The notes under the pieces were generated by a model that made no database searches, was not told the DNA's origin, and saw nothing but the letters and a program-made list of their open reading frames with translations. Shown here in pieces: positions 9,088 to 17,888 of a DNA stretch of 64,000 bases. Position 1 is the first letter of the stretch; each line of letters starts with the position of its first letter. Position numbers and translations under genes: made by a program. The DNA lies in NCBI GenBank assembly GCA_023014335.1, contig JAECYW010000010.1:62001-126000 (forward strand), read 5' to 3'. The DNA comes from Galerina marginata. Lineage: Eukaryota; Basidiomycota; Agaricomycetes; Agaricales; Galerinaceae.

Positions 9088-12000
9088 TTTTTGGCTGCCC
9101 CCAGCGGTAAATGAGGGGGTTGAAAGTCCAGGATCTTCAAGTCAGGGATAAACTCTATGGCCCGGCTAAAGTCCTGACGAGAGAGAGCATCTGCGACCTC
9201 ATTTTGCTCACCAGGAATGTGGAGCACACGGAGGTCGTGATCGCCATTGAGGATGATGTCAACTGCGAAGCGCAGGATCGGGTTGTATTCAGGCTTTGCG
9301 CGAAGCGAGTTGAAGATGTCAACAGTGTTGGAATTGTCTGTATAGATGACGATCTTTGAACCATCTGGTGATAGGAGATGAACACAATGAAGAGCGGAAG
9401 CCACGCAGAGTGCTTCATAGTAAAAAATGAGGTCAGCTGGAACCTCCGAGGGTACAGGTGAGTAGTAACCGATTCTCTGATCGGGAAACCAAAAACCCAT
9501 CCCCTCTAGGCATGCGTCGCAATAAACCGTGACGTCTGCAAGTGAGGGATCCCAGGCCCGGGATGTCATAAGGTGTACCCCAGTCGAATTGTCAATCCAG
9601 TCTGCTGCCCAGTTAAGGTCGTCGCGGATGGCGTTATTGACCCACAGACTCTGGTGAGGTGCGCGCTTGCCATGGAGCTTTGGATAGAAGTTGTTGAGAC
9701 ATGGGCGCAGAAGAGGGTAGACATTGAAAGCCCAGTTTACCCAACCGGCGAGGCTCTGCCATTTCCGGAGTGGAAAAGCACCACTGGAGCGTCCGGTGGG
9801 ACGGGAACCCCAAAAACGGAGTTCAAGTACCAGATCATTTCGAGCCTTCTCCGGCAGGGTAAGAGTCATGGCGTTTGGGTCCACGTCGATGCCAATGATG
9901 GTGAGAGGAGAACCTGAGACTTGTTTCTTCTCCTTGTGTGGGATGCCCAGCATATCCCAAAGGCGAAGTAGTGCAGCCTGCTTGGCAGGCATGTTCTTTT
10001 GGTATGGGATGTATAGGGATTCTTCACCTGCAAATTCGGTGCCTGACGTGTCGTCAACATAGTCGGCACAACCGGGAATGTCAACGACATTCTTCGCGAT
10101 CCATGCAACAAGGCTGTTGAAGGAAATGAAAATAGCACTGGACCCGCATCCACCAAAACAGTTGCATCGATCAACGTGTCCCTGCCCGTCAACCATGCAA
10201 ACCTGCTTGATCTGCCATGCCGGATGCATTGGCATAAGGCGGTATGCTTCGGCGATGTCTGATTTCCACATAATGAGTTCGCGATCACCGTGTATGCGCC
10301 TCATATCAAGTAGAACTTCCCCGATGTGACGCATATTATCAAGAGGGTAACCGCGAACTTTGTCGTGATCCACCATGCTGTTGACCGAGAAGCGCCCAGC
10401 GCTTAGGTCTGTTACAAGGCGAAGGTCGGTGGAGTGGGGTTTAGGAACAGCGTGAATCGGTGAGCAGTACATGCCTGGGAGGAGGTCTGGTCCAAAAGAT
10501 TCAGACCATCGCCCTTTCCTGACTTCGGCATCCCTCTGTTCCCGAAGGAAATTGGCCTTTGCAGCGTCGGATGGAGGACCGCGATCTTCGTTGTGCGTGT
10601 CAGGGTAAATTCCTATGTGAGTGTCGGCCCAAGGCCAGAAACCCTCACGGAGCCCTCTACACACAGAAGTCACGAAATGTGGGTTTGGATGAGTGCTTAG
10701 GAGTGACTCAAAAACGTCGACATTGATCAGTGTTTCGATCTTGAAAAGGTGGGGGTGGTTGCGTAACGTCTGTTGAACGACAGGGTTATCAAGCTCGTGT
10801 TGCGGAGGGAAAGGAAGAGGTTCAGCGGTCTCAGACCACTCGGCAGTTGTAGGTGAAAAGGGTATATTTTCTGGCCAGATGTTGTAACGCAAATATCTAG
10901 GAAAGAGGCCATGAATCCTTTTACTGCCTTCCCTTTTCTCCACACTGGTGCTTTCCGTGGCCGGTTTGGTGGCATATGTGACAGATGTGTTTGTATTTGC
11001 AGTCGGATGTGTTACAACCGGCGGGGGAGTTGTGTCGGTTGCAGATGTTGCCAGTGGGTTTTCCTCTGCCGGTGCGTGATGACTGAGCTGAAACGCGCCT
11101 AGAGCTCTCGACGCCGTCGGACATGACGATGGCAGAGTAGAGTCGCTGGAATCTGACGGTGTCGGTGAGACGTAGTCGCTGGCCACCTTGGACTTCGTTT
11201 CGGATGGCGATATCATATAAGATGATTCGCCCGTGCACCGAGGGTACCTTGGCGGAGAACTCTCCTTCAATATACTCTCCGTACTCGCGGAGTTCTTGTT
11301 TGCGGTGACGAAACGCGAAACGCGTCGCTCGGACGACTTGGTTCCATGCTGAGATCCAGTCTCCTGCAGACTCAACCTTTTTCTTTGTCTCGGATAATCC
11401 AAAGACAACTTGAGTGTCTCCCACGCGGCCGACATTCTCCTTAGGAGGTTCCGTTCGATGGAGATTGCTGAAGACGATGTTGAGGTCGACGGGTTCTCTA
11501 CGAATAATGCACTCCCATTGAGATGTGGGGAATCCGCTGGGGGCATGAGCAGAGTTTCGGATTGAGGATTTGACCTGGGCGAGATCGGTTGAAAAGATTT
11601 CGAGCAATCGACGCGTCTCCTTGCAGGAAGGGTGCGTCGGGTCTTCAAGCTCGATCTCATCCTTATACCATGGTAAGTCTGAGGGGACGAGCTTTCGGCG
11701 CTTGTTTGAAATGCCTCCGTCATCGGCGTCAAAGTCGCCATCAACGGAGGCATTAGATTTGGAGTGGATGGAGTCGAGGAGCTCGTTGATTTGCTTGTCG
11801 ATGATGGGGTCTCGAGGATGGTCGCTTTCGGAGTTGTCGGCATGCGGTCCATCTCCATTCGTGTTACTTCCCAGTCCTCGGACAAACGATCTGGCAATGA
11901 CGGCTTCATGGGAATTGATGGCGGCGAGGTAAAGGTTGAAAGTCTGTTCCTTTTCTGGTTCGCTGCCGGTGACTGAGTCGAGTTCTCCAAGGATGAGAGT

Positions 12001-12248
12001 GATAGCCTTCGTTTTCGAGTACTTTCCTCCCCGAAAATCTTCGATGATCTCTTCGAGTTTGGTTCTTTGCTTCTGCTGCTCAATCTCTCGAGCAGTGGCA
12101 CCATTGGCATCCCCATTCGATGTAAGAGCGATGGGCTGTCCCGGTCCGGGTGGCGAGATGACGGTGGTATTTGGCACTCCATCCTCTCCAGTAGGGACGG
12201 TCGAGTTGGACACGCTTCTTGATGGCCGTGTGATATTGATGAAGCCAT
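9084..12248 (-). CDS. Reverse transcriptase-RNase H polyprotein of the retrotransposon
   Basis: An open frame of 1,054 codons. The recognisable part begins near 10,960. It contains LPGMYCSPIHAVPKPHSTD, DLRLVTDLSAGRFSVN, the polymerase palm (MWKSDIAEAYRLMPMHP) and the catalytic CADYVDDTSGTEF. RNase H follows, with VTVYCDACLEGMGFW, VIYTDNSNTVDIF and EVADALSRQDFSR. The first 430 or so codons run through the gag gene in another frame and are Ser/Pro/Arg rich without domains, so they may be a stop-free shadow. If so, RT would be made by a +1 shift near the end of gag. If the ATG at 12248 is used, it lies only 7 nt after the gag ATG. The frame ends in a 4-nt overlap with the recombinase ORF. Confidence 0.9.
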   Translation of the reverse strand: MASSISHGHQEACPTRPSLLERMECQIPPSSRHPDRDSPSLLHRMGMPMVPLLERLSSRSKEPNSKRSSKIFGEESTRKRRLSLSSLENSTQSPAANQKRNRLSTFTSPPSIPMKPSLPDRLSEDWEVTRMEMDRMPTTPKATILETPSSTSKSTSSSTPSTPNLMPPLMATLTPMTEAFQTSAESSSPQTYHGIRMRSSLKTRRTLPARRRVDCSKSFQPISPRSNPQSETLLMPPADSPHLNGSALFVENPSTSTSSSAISIERNLLRRMSAAWETLKLSLDYPRQRKRLSLQETGSQHGTKSSERRVSRFVTANKNSASTESILKESSPPRYPRCTGESSYMISPSETKSKVASDYVSPTPSDSSDSTLPSSCPTASRALGAFQLSHHAPAEENPLATSATDTTPPPVVTHPTANTNTSVTYATKPATESTSVEKREGSKRIHGLFPRYLRYNIWPENIPFSPTTAEWSETAEPLPFPPQHELDNPVVQQTLRNHPHLFKIETLINVDVFESLLSTHPNPHFVTSVCRGLREGFWPWADTHIGIYPDTHNEDRGPPSDAAKANFLREQRDAEVRKGRWSESFGPDLLPGMYCSPIHAVPKPHSTDLRLVTDLSAGRFSVNSMVDHDKVRGYPLDNMRHIGEVLLDMRRIHGDRELIMWKSDIAEAYRLMPMHPAWQIKQVCMVDGQGHVDRCNCFGGCGSSAIFISFNSLVAWIAKNVVDIPGCADYVDDTSGTEFAGEESLYIPYQKNMPAKQAALLRLWDMLGIPHKEKKQVSGSPLTIIGIDVDPNAMTLTLPEKARNDLVLELRFWGSRPTGRSSGAFPLRKWQSLAGWVNWAFNVYPLLRPCLNNFYPKLHGKRAPHQSLWVNNAIRDDLNWAADWIDNSTGVHLMTSRAWDPSLADVTVYCDACLEGMGFWFPDQRIGYYSPVPSEVPADLIFYYEALCVASALHCVHLLSPDGSKIVIYTDNSNTVDIFNSLRAKPEYNPILRFAVDIILNGDHDLRVLHIPGEQNEVADALSRQDFSRAIEFIPDLKILDFQPPHLPLGAAKK

Positions 12249-12255
12249 CGGACAT
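10921..12255 (-). CDS. Gag-like protein of the retrotransposon with C-terminal zinc knuckles
   Basis: 444 codons, uninterrupted. The N-terminal two thirds is helical and charged (REIEQQKQRTKLEEIIEDF, WISAWNQVVRATRFAFRHR), as expected for a nucleocapsid precursor. The C terminus carries Cys/His clusters: ICNRHNSPAGCNTSDCKYKH followed by ICHICHQTGHGKHQC, the latter a CCHC-type knuckle. The ATG lies 25 nt inside the end of repeat A1. The first 1.33 kb is overlapped by the RT reading frame. Function as RNA-binding Gag is inferred from position and knuckle. Confidence 0.85.
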   Translation of the reverse strand: MSDGFINITRPSRSVSNSTVPTGEDGVPNTTVISPPGPGQPIALTSNGDANGATAREIEQQKQRTKLEEIIEDFRGGKYSKTKAITLILGELDSVTGSEPEKEQTFNLYLAAINSHEAVIARSFVRGLGSNTNGDGPHADNSESDHPRDPIIDKQINELLDSIHSKSNASVDGDFDADDGGISNKRRKLVPSDLPWYKDEIELEDPTHPSCKETRRLLEIFSTDLAQVKSSIRNSAHAPSGFPTSQWECIIRREPVDLNIVFSNLHRTEPPKENVGRVGDTQVVFGLSETKKKVESAGDWISAWNQVVRATRFAFRHRKQELREYGEYIEGEFSAKVPSVHGRIILYDIAIRNEVQGGQRLRLTDTVRFQRLYSAIVMSDGVESSRRVSAQSSRTGRGKPTGNICNRHNSPAGCNTSDCKYKHICHICHQTGHGKHQCGEKGRQ

Positions 12256-12280
12256 TATGAGGCACGATGATGCAATTGAC

Positions 12281-12552
12281 TAATAAAGAAATCTAAAAGG
12301 TGCCTCTGGTACTGGGGGACAGTGAGTGCGAGAGCACGTAGGCTATCTGTAAGTACATACCTGGGGGACAGTGAGTGCGAGAGCAAAGAGTGGCAAGTCT
12401 TTGCACGCAAAAATTTTATCCCCCAGGTCGATCAGGTTGATCGGCATCACGGTTCGTCTCAAAGACGGAACTGCCGTATATGTTTTGCTTACGTGTACCA
12501 GAGGCCTTGGGCGCGCTCATTGGACTTGGGTAAGTTTGTAACTTAAACTCGA
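12281..12552 (-). repeat. Split direct repeat A1 (5' end of the retrotransposon)
   Basis: 272 bp, identical by eye to A2 (7566-7837). It forms the outer 5' boundary of the element and directly precedes the gag ATG on the minus strand, so it must contain or border the promoter. Confidence 0.92.
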
Positions 12553-12563
12553 TCCATTCTCAT

Positions 12564-13174
12564 TGGGGAGGCGCAACCTCTGTTACTGATTTGACTGGAT
12601 GACTAATGGCACAGCCACAGAAAATCTGCCAAATGCCCAAACTGCAGCTCAAACGACACCACAATAGAAATGCAATGAAATTTGTTGAGATAGCGCAGCG
12701 AAACTTACATACTCAACCAAATAAAAAATTAAAAGCCTTGAATGTGTGTGTAATTGCCTTGATTTCGTGAATGCAGAGCCTTGCATCCAAAGTGATGGAT
12801 TATGTAACAACTCAAATCACTGCTTCGCAACTCATTTTTAAAAACAGTTTATTAGCTCAACACGGCAATTTTGCGTATAGGTTTATAGAGAGAAAGTACT
12901 TTATTTTTTATTCTCCAGGGATTGGCCGGAGATTTTAATTTATGACAGTTTTACAGCGCAATTTAGCTTCCAGATCGACCCTTATCTATTCACTTTTTTC
13001 GGTTTTCATCTGGCCAATCCCTGCGGAATCCAGATTAATTCATATTTGGGCAGAAATTGTGTCCAAAGAGTGATGTGATCGGCTTAAATATTGATTTTCC
13101 ATAATTTTGTCCATTTATGAGGAAAGTAAACAACTGCAAACAAAATCTGATCTTGCGCGCGTTGCGCCTCCCCA
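12564..13174. repeat. Short inverted arms TGGGGAGGCGCAAC bounding about 0.6 kb
   Basis: TGGGGAGGCGCAAC at 12564-12577 is mirrored by GTTGCGCCTCCCCA at 13161-13174. A second smaller pair, GGGATTGGCC and GGCCAATCCC, lies inside near 12917 and 13013. No clear target duplication flanks the outer arms. This may be a further degenerate MITE or internal structure of the MULE-like element. The interior is AT rich without ORFs. Confidence 0.45.
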
Positions 13175-13659
13175 TGAATCTCATATGAATAATCTACTGC
13201 AAGATATTATTCTCATACCTTCAATGCACAATGTGACCCATATGTAGTTTTTTCTCTGCACCTTTTACGAGGAAACCTTGTATGATAACCGCCCTGCTGT
13301 CTATTTTTCTTCAAACCGACTTCATTCCGGACTCACCTCACATAAGATAGAAAAAATGCTAGTTGATTCAAGAATAAACTGTCGACGGTCAATAGGCAAA
13401 GCGCCGCCAAATTCCCAAGTGCTCAGGCTCTGAAGCTCCCAAATTTTTCCCAAATTGCTCCTTCTTATTAAATTCAGGGAACATCATTTTCAACTCGTTT
13501 GACCGCAAAAAAAGGTGCTCTTAGAATATTCTCAATTTATATGACTGATGTACCTCTGACAGTATGAAAATATCAGGTGTACCGCAAACCAACCGCAAAC
13601 TTGACGAAGTCTGACATTCGGGAGGTGTTCTGGGAAAGTGTGACTCGGCGTGACTCAGG

Positions 13660-13813
13660 GATCACCGAATCCAAAGTTTGCCAGCCGCTCTATCGCGAGT
13701 TGGAGCTCTTAGATGAGTTTACATTTGTTTACCTTTTGATGAGATAAGATAACGTGTCCCGCTGTAGGATGAAGCTCCCCGAGCGATACGAGCGTGCTGG
13801 TTCTAGGAGCCTG
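13660..13813 (-). repeat. 154-bp terminal inverted repeat, right
   Basis: Reverse complement of 6554-6707; see the left copy. It is followed immediately by the second GTCTACCAT duplication. Confidence 0.93.
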
Positions 13814-13822
13814 GTCTACCAT
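13814..13822 (+). repeat. 9-bp target site duplication, right copy (GTCTACCAT)
   Basis: Perfect direct copy of 6545-6553, adjacent to the right terminal inverted repeat. Confidence 0.9.
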
Positions 13823-13913
13823 AACTACCATTGTAACTTGTTGCTTGAGCCAATGACAAAGCACAGACTTATCTTTCTATACTAGTAGTATACGCCATAT
13901 TACGATCTTCTAC

Positions 13914-14354
13914 ATGGAAGCAGTGGAAGGATGCCTTGCCCAACGCCGAACAGCTTTTCCACCAAGCATTTACGGCCGAAAATCCAACGCATTTGTTTTA
14001 GCTACTGAAGGAACACCCCCCCCTGCCGCTTTTTCTGGTGGTCTTCTAATGGAAGCAGTAGAAGCAAAAATATCTCGGGGACAAACCTTAGCATTCGCCC
14101 TGGTCACGGTGGGCAATTCCGCTGATGCACCTTCCTTCGGAACAGAGTTGGCAGATCGCCACTTCAAGGACTTTGACCTTGACGAGTTCAAACCCTATGG
14201 TCCTGAAAACTCATACCTCCTCCATTCTCACTTGTCGTTCAAACACAACTTGACTTTGACTTCTGATATGCTCGCGGCCATCAACCATGGCTCGGAACTT
14301 CAAGTTTCTGTACAAGACTTCTCTGTCATGGTTTGGGCAGTCCCTAAGGTTTAG
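13914..14354 (+). CDS. Orphan protein of 146 residues, function unknown
   Basis: An uninterrupted 146-codon frame starting 91 bp right of the MULE-like target duplication. It has ordinary composition (FPPSIYGRKSNAFVLATEG, ADRHFKDFDLDEFKPYGP, SFKHNLTLTSDMLAA) and a repeated MEAVE word at residues 1 and 46. I recognise no domain, signal peptide or membrane segment. The frame stays open upstream of the ATG to about 13852, so it could be the 3' end of a longer gene disrupted by the neighbouring element. It could equally be a chance ORF. Confidence 0.35.
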   Translation: MEAVEGCLAQRRTAFPPSIYGRKSNAFVLATEGTPPPAAFSGGLLMEAVEAKISRGQTLAFALVTVGNSADAPSFGTELADRHFKDFDLDEFKPYGPENSYLLHSHLSFKHNLTLTSDMLAAINHGSELQVSVQDFSVMVWAVPKV

Positions 14355-14912
14355 AGTGGTCAGGGTTGGTGGTGGGAGCTAGTATACAGCTGCTGTTCCA
14401 TAACTCTGTGATCGTGACCAAGGCTGCTGGTCGTACGGAAAGCGAGCAGCGGTGGTCAGTGGTCGGCTTGGACTGTGATTCAAGTATTGGAGGTATGCAA
14501 TTGTGTAATATTTCGCAATACAGGAGTGGGCTCGTCCAGTGTATCATAGCTGATAACTTCGCATGCCGAGGCTGGCTTCAAGCCAGAAAATTGCCGTGAT
14601 ATTGCCTGGGCCCTCCTCTTTCCATCGTAGGCACTGCTCTGGATATGGATATTCAAGAATTCATCATAGGTTTCGACTTCATTCTCACTTTGTCTCCCCC
14701 TTGAATATCAATCCCGGCCCACAAGATTTCATCTCCATCTATCACCATTTCCCCACACCATTTATATATGTTCTCCAGTGTTGTAAATAATTAAGTTTTT
14801 CCCAAGCTTTTTCGTTAAAGGTCCAAAAATCACGTGATTTCAAATGACCTTCGCGAAATTCCAAGTTTCCCACGGATAATTTCCTCCTTTAAGCCGTCAT
14901 TTCGGTTCGGAA

Positions 14913-16701
14913 ATGGCAGAGTCCACCAACCGTCCACGACCGCGTCCACGACCCCGGCCCATCGCGCGCACACCGTCCAATGCAGAACCGTCCGCGACAC
15001 CTGGCGCATCGTCGTCCTCGAGCACATCGATACCTGTCCTGTCATCCAACCCTGGGAAGCGACGCGTGATCGAGGTTCAGGACACCGACGAGATGTTCAT
15101 GCGGAACAAGAACCGTTCATACCAGACTTGGCAAAAGCTCGAACAGATCAATAAAGGTTGGTTTGCTATGCTTGTATCTCTACAATTTGTTGTTAACCTC
15201 GATATATGCAGAAACGACCAAGCAGGACAAGGCTGCATCCGGCGACAGCGATAATGCAGCATCTCCCAGCAAGAACCGCAAACACAAGAAGAATAAGCAA
15301 GAGGCCAACCATGTTCCATCATGGCAGAAGACCAAGGAACTGACTCGGTATGTCGTTCGACTGCGTTCAGGCGCTGTGCGCTGCCTTGCTTATGCCATCA
15401 TGCTAATGATCAACACACCAGCATGCTTTCTGTTGACCTCTCAGACGACTCCGATATCGAATTCACAGGATTGTCAACGCCGAACAGTAAACTTAACGGG
15501 AAGCGCAAGCGCCAACGCAGCCGCTCACGTTCCATCACGCCTCCTCCTGCCCTTCCTTTGCATCAAATTCAGAACGCAAAGAACGTCGTTCGGTGTGTCC
15601 ACCACCGCTTCATTTTTCAGCACCCCAGATCTCTGACAGGACTTGCAGTCAAACACTCAAAGCGGCCGCACGAACACCCTCCCCCACCTTTGACCCTGAC
15701 GAATCCACCGATACCATCGTCTTCCAACCTGAGCTCAACGCCATCGCGAAGGGGATCAAAGCGCAGTCGCATGCACGCAGCAGCCTTCCGCCGGAAGCGA
15801 CTGCTGAGGACCATGTCGTTCTGAACGTCACATGGCACCCACACCCTCTAAAGACCGGTGCGCAGAAGCAGAAATGGCAGTACAAGATCGACAGGGTATG
15901 TTAAATACGTCATTTCTGCCATCCAAGCATCTTACATATATATGATTTTCTTTTACCGATAGACCGATGCTTTTCGTGATCTATTCGAAGCGACCGCAGA
16001 GGATGCCGAGATCCCAAGCGCCAATCTTATCATGGCATACCAGGGCAAACGCTTCTTTCCCTCAGTCACGCCTCAGACTCTTAAAATCTGGGCTGAAACT
16101 GCAGAGTTCGGTACGTCTTCCTCTTGGTTTTCTTTTCTTTCAAACCTCACAAGCTCGCTAACTGTTTTTAGATGCGTATGAAAAGACTGCCTACGAATAT
16201 ATTCACAGGAACCCCATTCCCACTAGGCATACAGCTTCTCGAGCTGCCGGTCTCTCAAACTCAAACGCAGGTGGTGTCATCGACGTCGACTCTGACGGGG
16301 ACAACGGCGACTCTGACCTCGACCGAGGCGCCGCCTCCCCACCAGCGTACACCCAAACCCAAGAATCCGACGCCGAGTCCGAATCGGAAGGCGAGAAGTT
16401 CAAGCTCATCCTTCGCTCGGGGCTAACACCCAAGGACATCACGCTCACCGTACGCCCGACGACAAAGTGCGGCGCGATCGTCAAGGCTTTCTTGAAGAAA
16501 GCTGGCTTGGCAGACAAATACCCCGAGGTCTTCGCGGATGCTACGTCGGCCCCAAAGAAAGGTGGACGAAAAAGTAAGGGAGGCGTTGATTCTGCTAAAG
16601 ACCCGAGACTGTGCATTGATGGCGATAGAATGGAGAACAATACGGAAATTGGGGACCAGGATTTGGAAGACGGTGATATGGTCGAGGTGGTCGGATTGTA
16701 A
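14913..16701 (+). CDS. Rad60/Esc2/NIP45-type protein with SUMO-like domain
   Basis: Member of the RENi family (Rad60, Esc2, NIP45), nuclear proteins that use SUMO-like domains in genome maintenance. A disordered Pro/Arg and Ser-rich N terminus (MAESTNRPRPRPRP) is followed by basic and acidic patches (LSVDLSDDSDIEFTGL, GKRKRQRSRSRS). The last exon encodes a ubiquitin-like fold with KFKLILRSGLTPKDITLTV, IVKAFLKKAGLADKYP, PRLCIDGDRMENN and EDGDMVEVVGL. The middle segment, VLNVTWHPHP to GKRFFPSVTPQTLKIW, resembles a diverged first SUMO-like domain. Five introns are read: INK|E, LT|R, VV|R before QTLKAA, DR|T and EF|DAY. No di-Gly tail, as expected for this family. Confidence 0.85.
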
Positions 16702-17361
16702 GACAACCTCGCTGGTAAAAGGTACACTAATACCCTTAATTTTCTCCCTGCCGCTCGAACTGCCCATAGTATTCTGTGCTATAATTTCTGGCCTTTTATT
16801 CTCCCCTGCTCCTGTTCCGTAGTTAGTACACTCATTCGTCTAGGGATTACGGTCATTCATACTCTACTTATTCCCAATGCGCCCCCTTGATGTAATATTC
16901 AGGTGCACGAGAAGAGAAGTGACGACTCAAATTAAATGAATGAATATACGGCGGTAGGCATTCAATCCAAACCAATTAAGAACAACCCCAACTTTAAATT
17001 GGGAGGCAAATCCAGCAACAAAGATACGAGAAGTTCGCCAATGCATTGGATTGTCAGGTAGTAGTCCGAAACCAGTTTCCTAACTTAAGTCTCCCTCTGC
17101 TTTTCGCTTTTACAAAAGAACCTTCAGAAAATACTGAAGCTCACGAATGACTCCTAATTCTGATATCCTACCTGTATTTGGGTGGTCATATTTTAGGTTG
17201 CAAGTGGTAGCATGTCTTCCATATCGTCGCGAATACAAACTAATTGATTTCACTGTCCAAACAATTTATATATGTATATGTATTACTAAAGTCCTGAGTT
17301 ACTATGAAAAGAAGGCCTGAGTAGATTTGAAGCTATCGTTCGGGATGAGTAGCGTCTCTAT
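16702..17361. other. Intergenic region between convergent genes
   Basis: About 660 bp between the stop of the SUMO-like gene (plus) and the stop of the hydrophobin gene (minus). It is AT rich, with no ORF, repeat or RNA recognised; presumably the two 3' untranslated regions. Confidence 0.6.
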
Positions 17362-17773
17362 TTAGGCGGGAGCACCGCAGACGAGGGCTTGTCCAAGCTA
17401 TTGAAATCAAAGAAAATTAAAACCGACCCGTGAAAGAAGACGAATTTGCTTACGACTGGGAGGAGGCAGCACCTAGCTCGCTGGCCGATGGCGGCACAGA
17501 TGTCGATGAAGTTCGGAATGTCAGTGGGAAGGGTAGGGGCTGTAAAAAAAATTGGGTTAGCAGTCTGCTTCGTGCCGCGGTCATGTATGAGAGTAAAGAC
17601 TTACGGGTGGCACAGTCCAGGTCGGCAACGCCGAGAACGTCCGTAGCACAACAGAGTGCATTCGAGTCGGTACCCGTGCAAAGGGGGAGTTGTTGGCGGT
17701 TTTCCAAGGTGGTGGGCACAGCGATGGCGACTGAGGCACCGGCGAGGATAGCTGTGATGATGGAGAATCGCAT
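17362..17773 (-). CDS. Class II hydrophobin
   Basis: A secreted surface-active protein of about 96 residues. The signal peptide is MRFSIITAILAGASVAIA, and the mature part starts around VPTTLENRQQ. The eight cysteines are spaced C-8-CC-11-C-16-C-8-CC-10-C, which is the class II pattern. The words CCATDVLGVADLDCATPP and CCLLPVLGQALVC are near-consensus for class II proteins such as Trichoderma HFBs and cerato-ulmin. Two introns: one after GCCACCC in the C4-C5 loop, one after CCLLPV. The last exon encodes LGQALVCGAPA and the stop. Class II hydrophobins are generally described as confined to Ascomycota, so presence here is notable. The gene is complete and shows no frameshift. Confidence 0.93.
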
Positions 17774-17882
17774 GTTAACTCGAGGAGGATAGGCTGGTTT
17801 AGAGCTGGGTGGTACTTTAAGATGTGGATGTCGTAGAAGGTCTGAGGCGTTTGTTGATTTAAAGTATCGACTTTATGCTGGC

Positions 17883-17888
17883 TTTATA
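17883..17888 (-). promoter_or_regulatory. Probable TATA box of the hydrophobin gene
   Basis: TATAAA on the minus strand, about 110 bp upstream of the hydrophobin ATG, inside CCTATAAAGCC. A strong TATA box fits a highly expressed secreted surface protein; the position allows a moderate 5' UTR. Confidence 0.5.

Larger units (their letters stand above)
7404..12552 (-). mobile_element. Ngaro/PAT-type tyrosine-recombinase (DIRS-order) retrotransposon, structurally complete
   Basis: A 5,149-bp element whose sense strand is minus. In element order the layout is A1 (12552-12281), gag ORF, RT-RNase H ORF, tyrosine recombinase ORF, B1 (7955-7838), A2 (7837-7566), a 44-nt spacer, and B2 (7521-7404). 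The A copies (272 bp) and B copies (118 bp) look identical by eye. This is the split direct repeat organisation A1-ORFs-B1-A2-B2 known from PAT and Ngaro elements, in which the contiguous B1-A2 pair preserves the circle junction. No target duplication is visible, as expected for recombinase-mediated insertion. No methyltransferase domain follows RNase H, which favours Ngaro over DIRS1. All three ORFs are open, so the copy may be active or recently so. Confidence 0.92.
6554..13813. mobile_element. Mutator-like non-autonomous DNA transposon hosting nested elements
   Basis: A 7,260-bp unit bounded by 154-bp inverted repeats and a perfect 9-bp direct duplication. Long terminal inverted repeats plus a 9-bp duplication are the usual Mutator-like (MULE) signature. 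Its own sequence is about 1.5 kb once the nested 595-bp MITE and 5,149-bp retrotransposon are removed. Neither its left part (6708-6780, 7378-7403) nor its right part (12553-13659) contains a transposase-like reading frame, so it would depend on a transposase encoded elsewhere. It sits between the GCFC gene and an orphan ORF. The family assignment rests on TIR length and duplication length only. Confidence 0.82.

Noticed and set aside
9573..10062. Plus-strand frames of 110-114 codons inside the retrotransposon
   Set aside because: They lie opposite the conserved RT-RNase H coding sequence and have no motifs.
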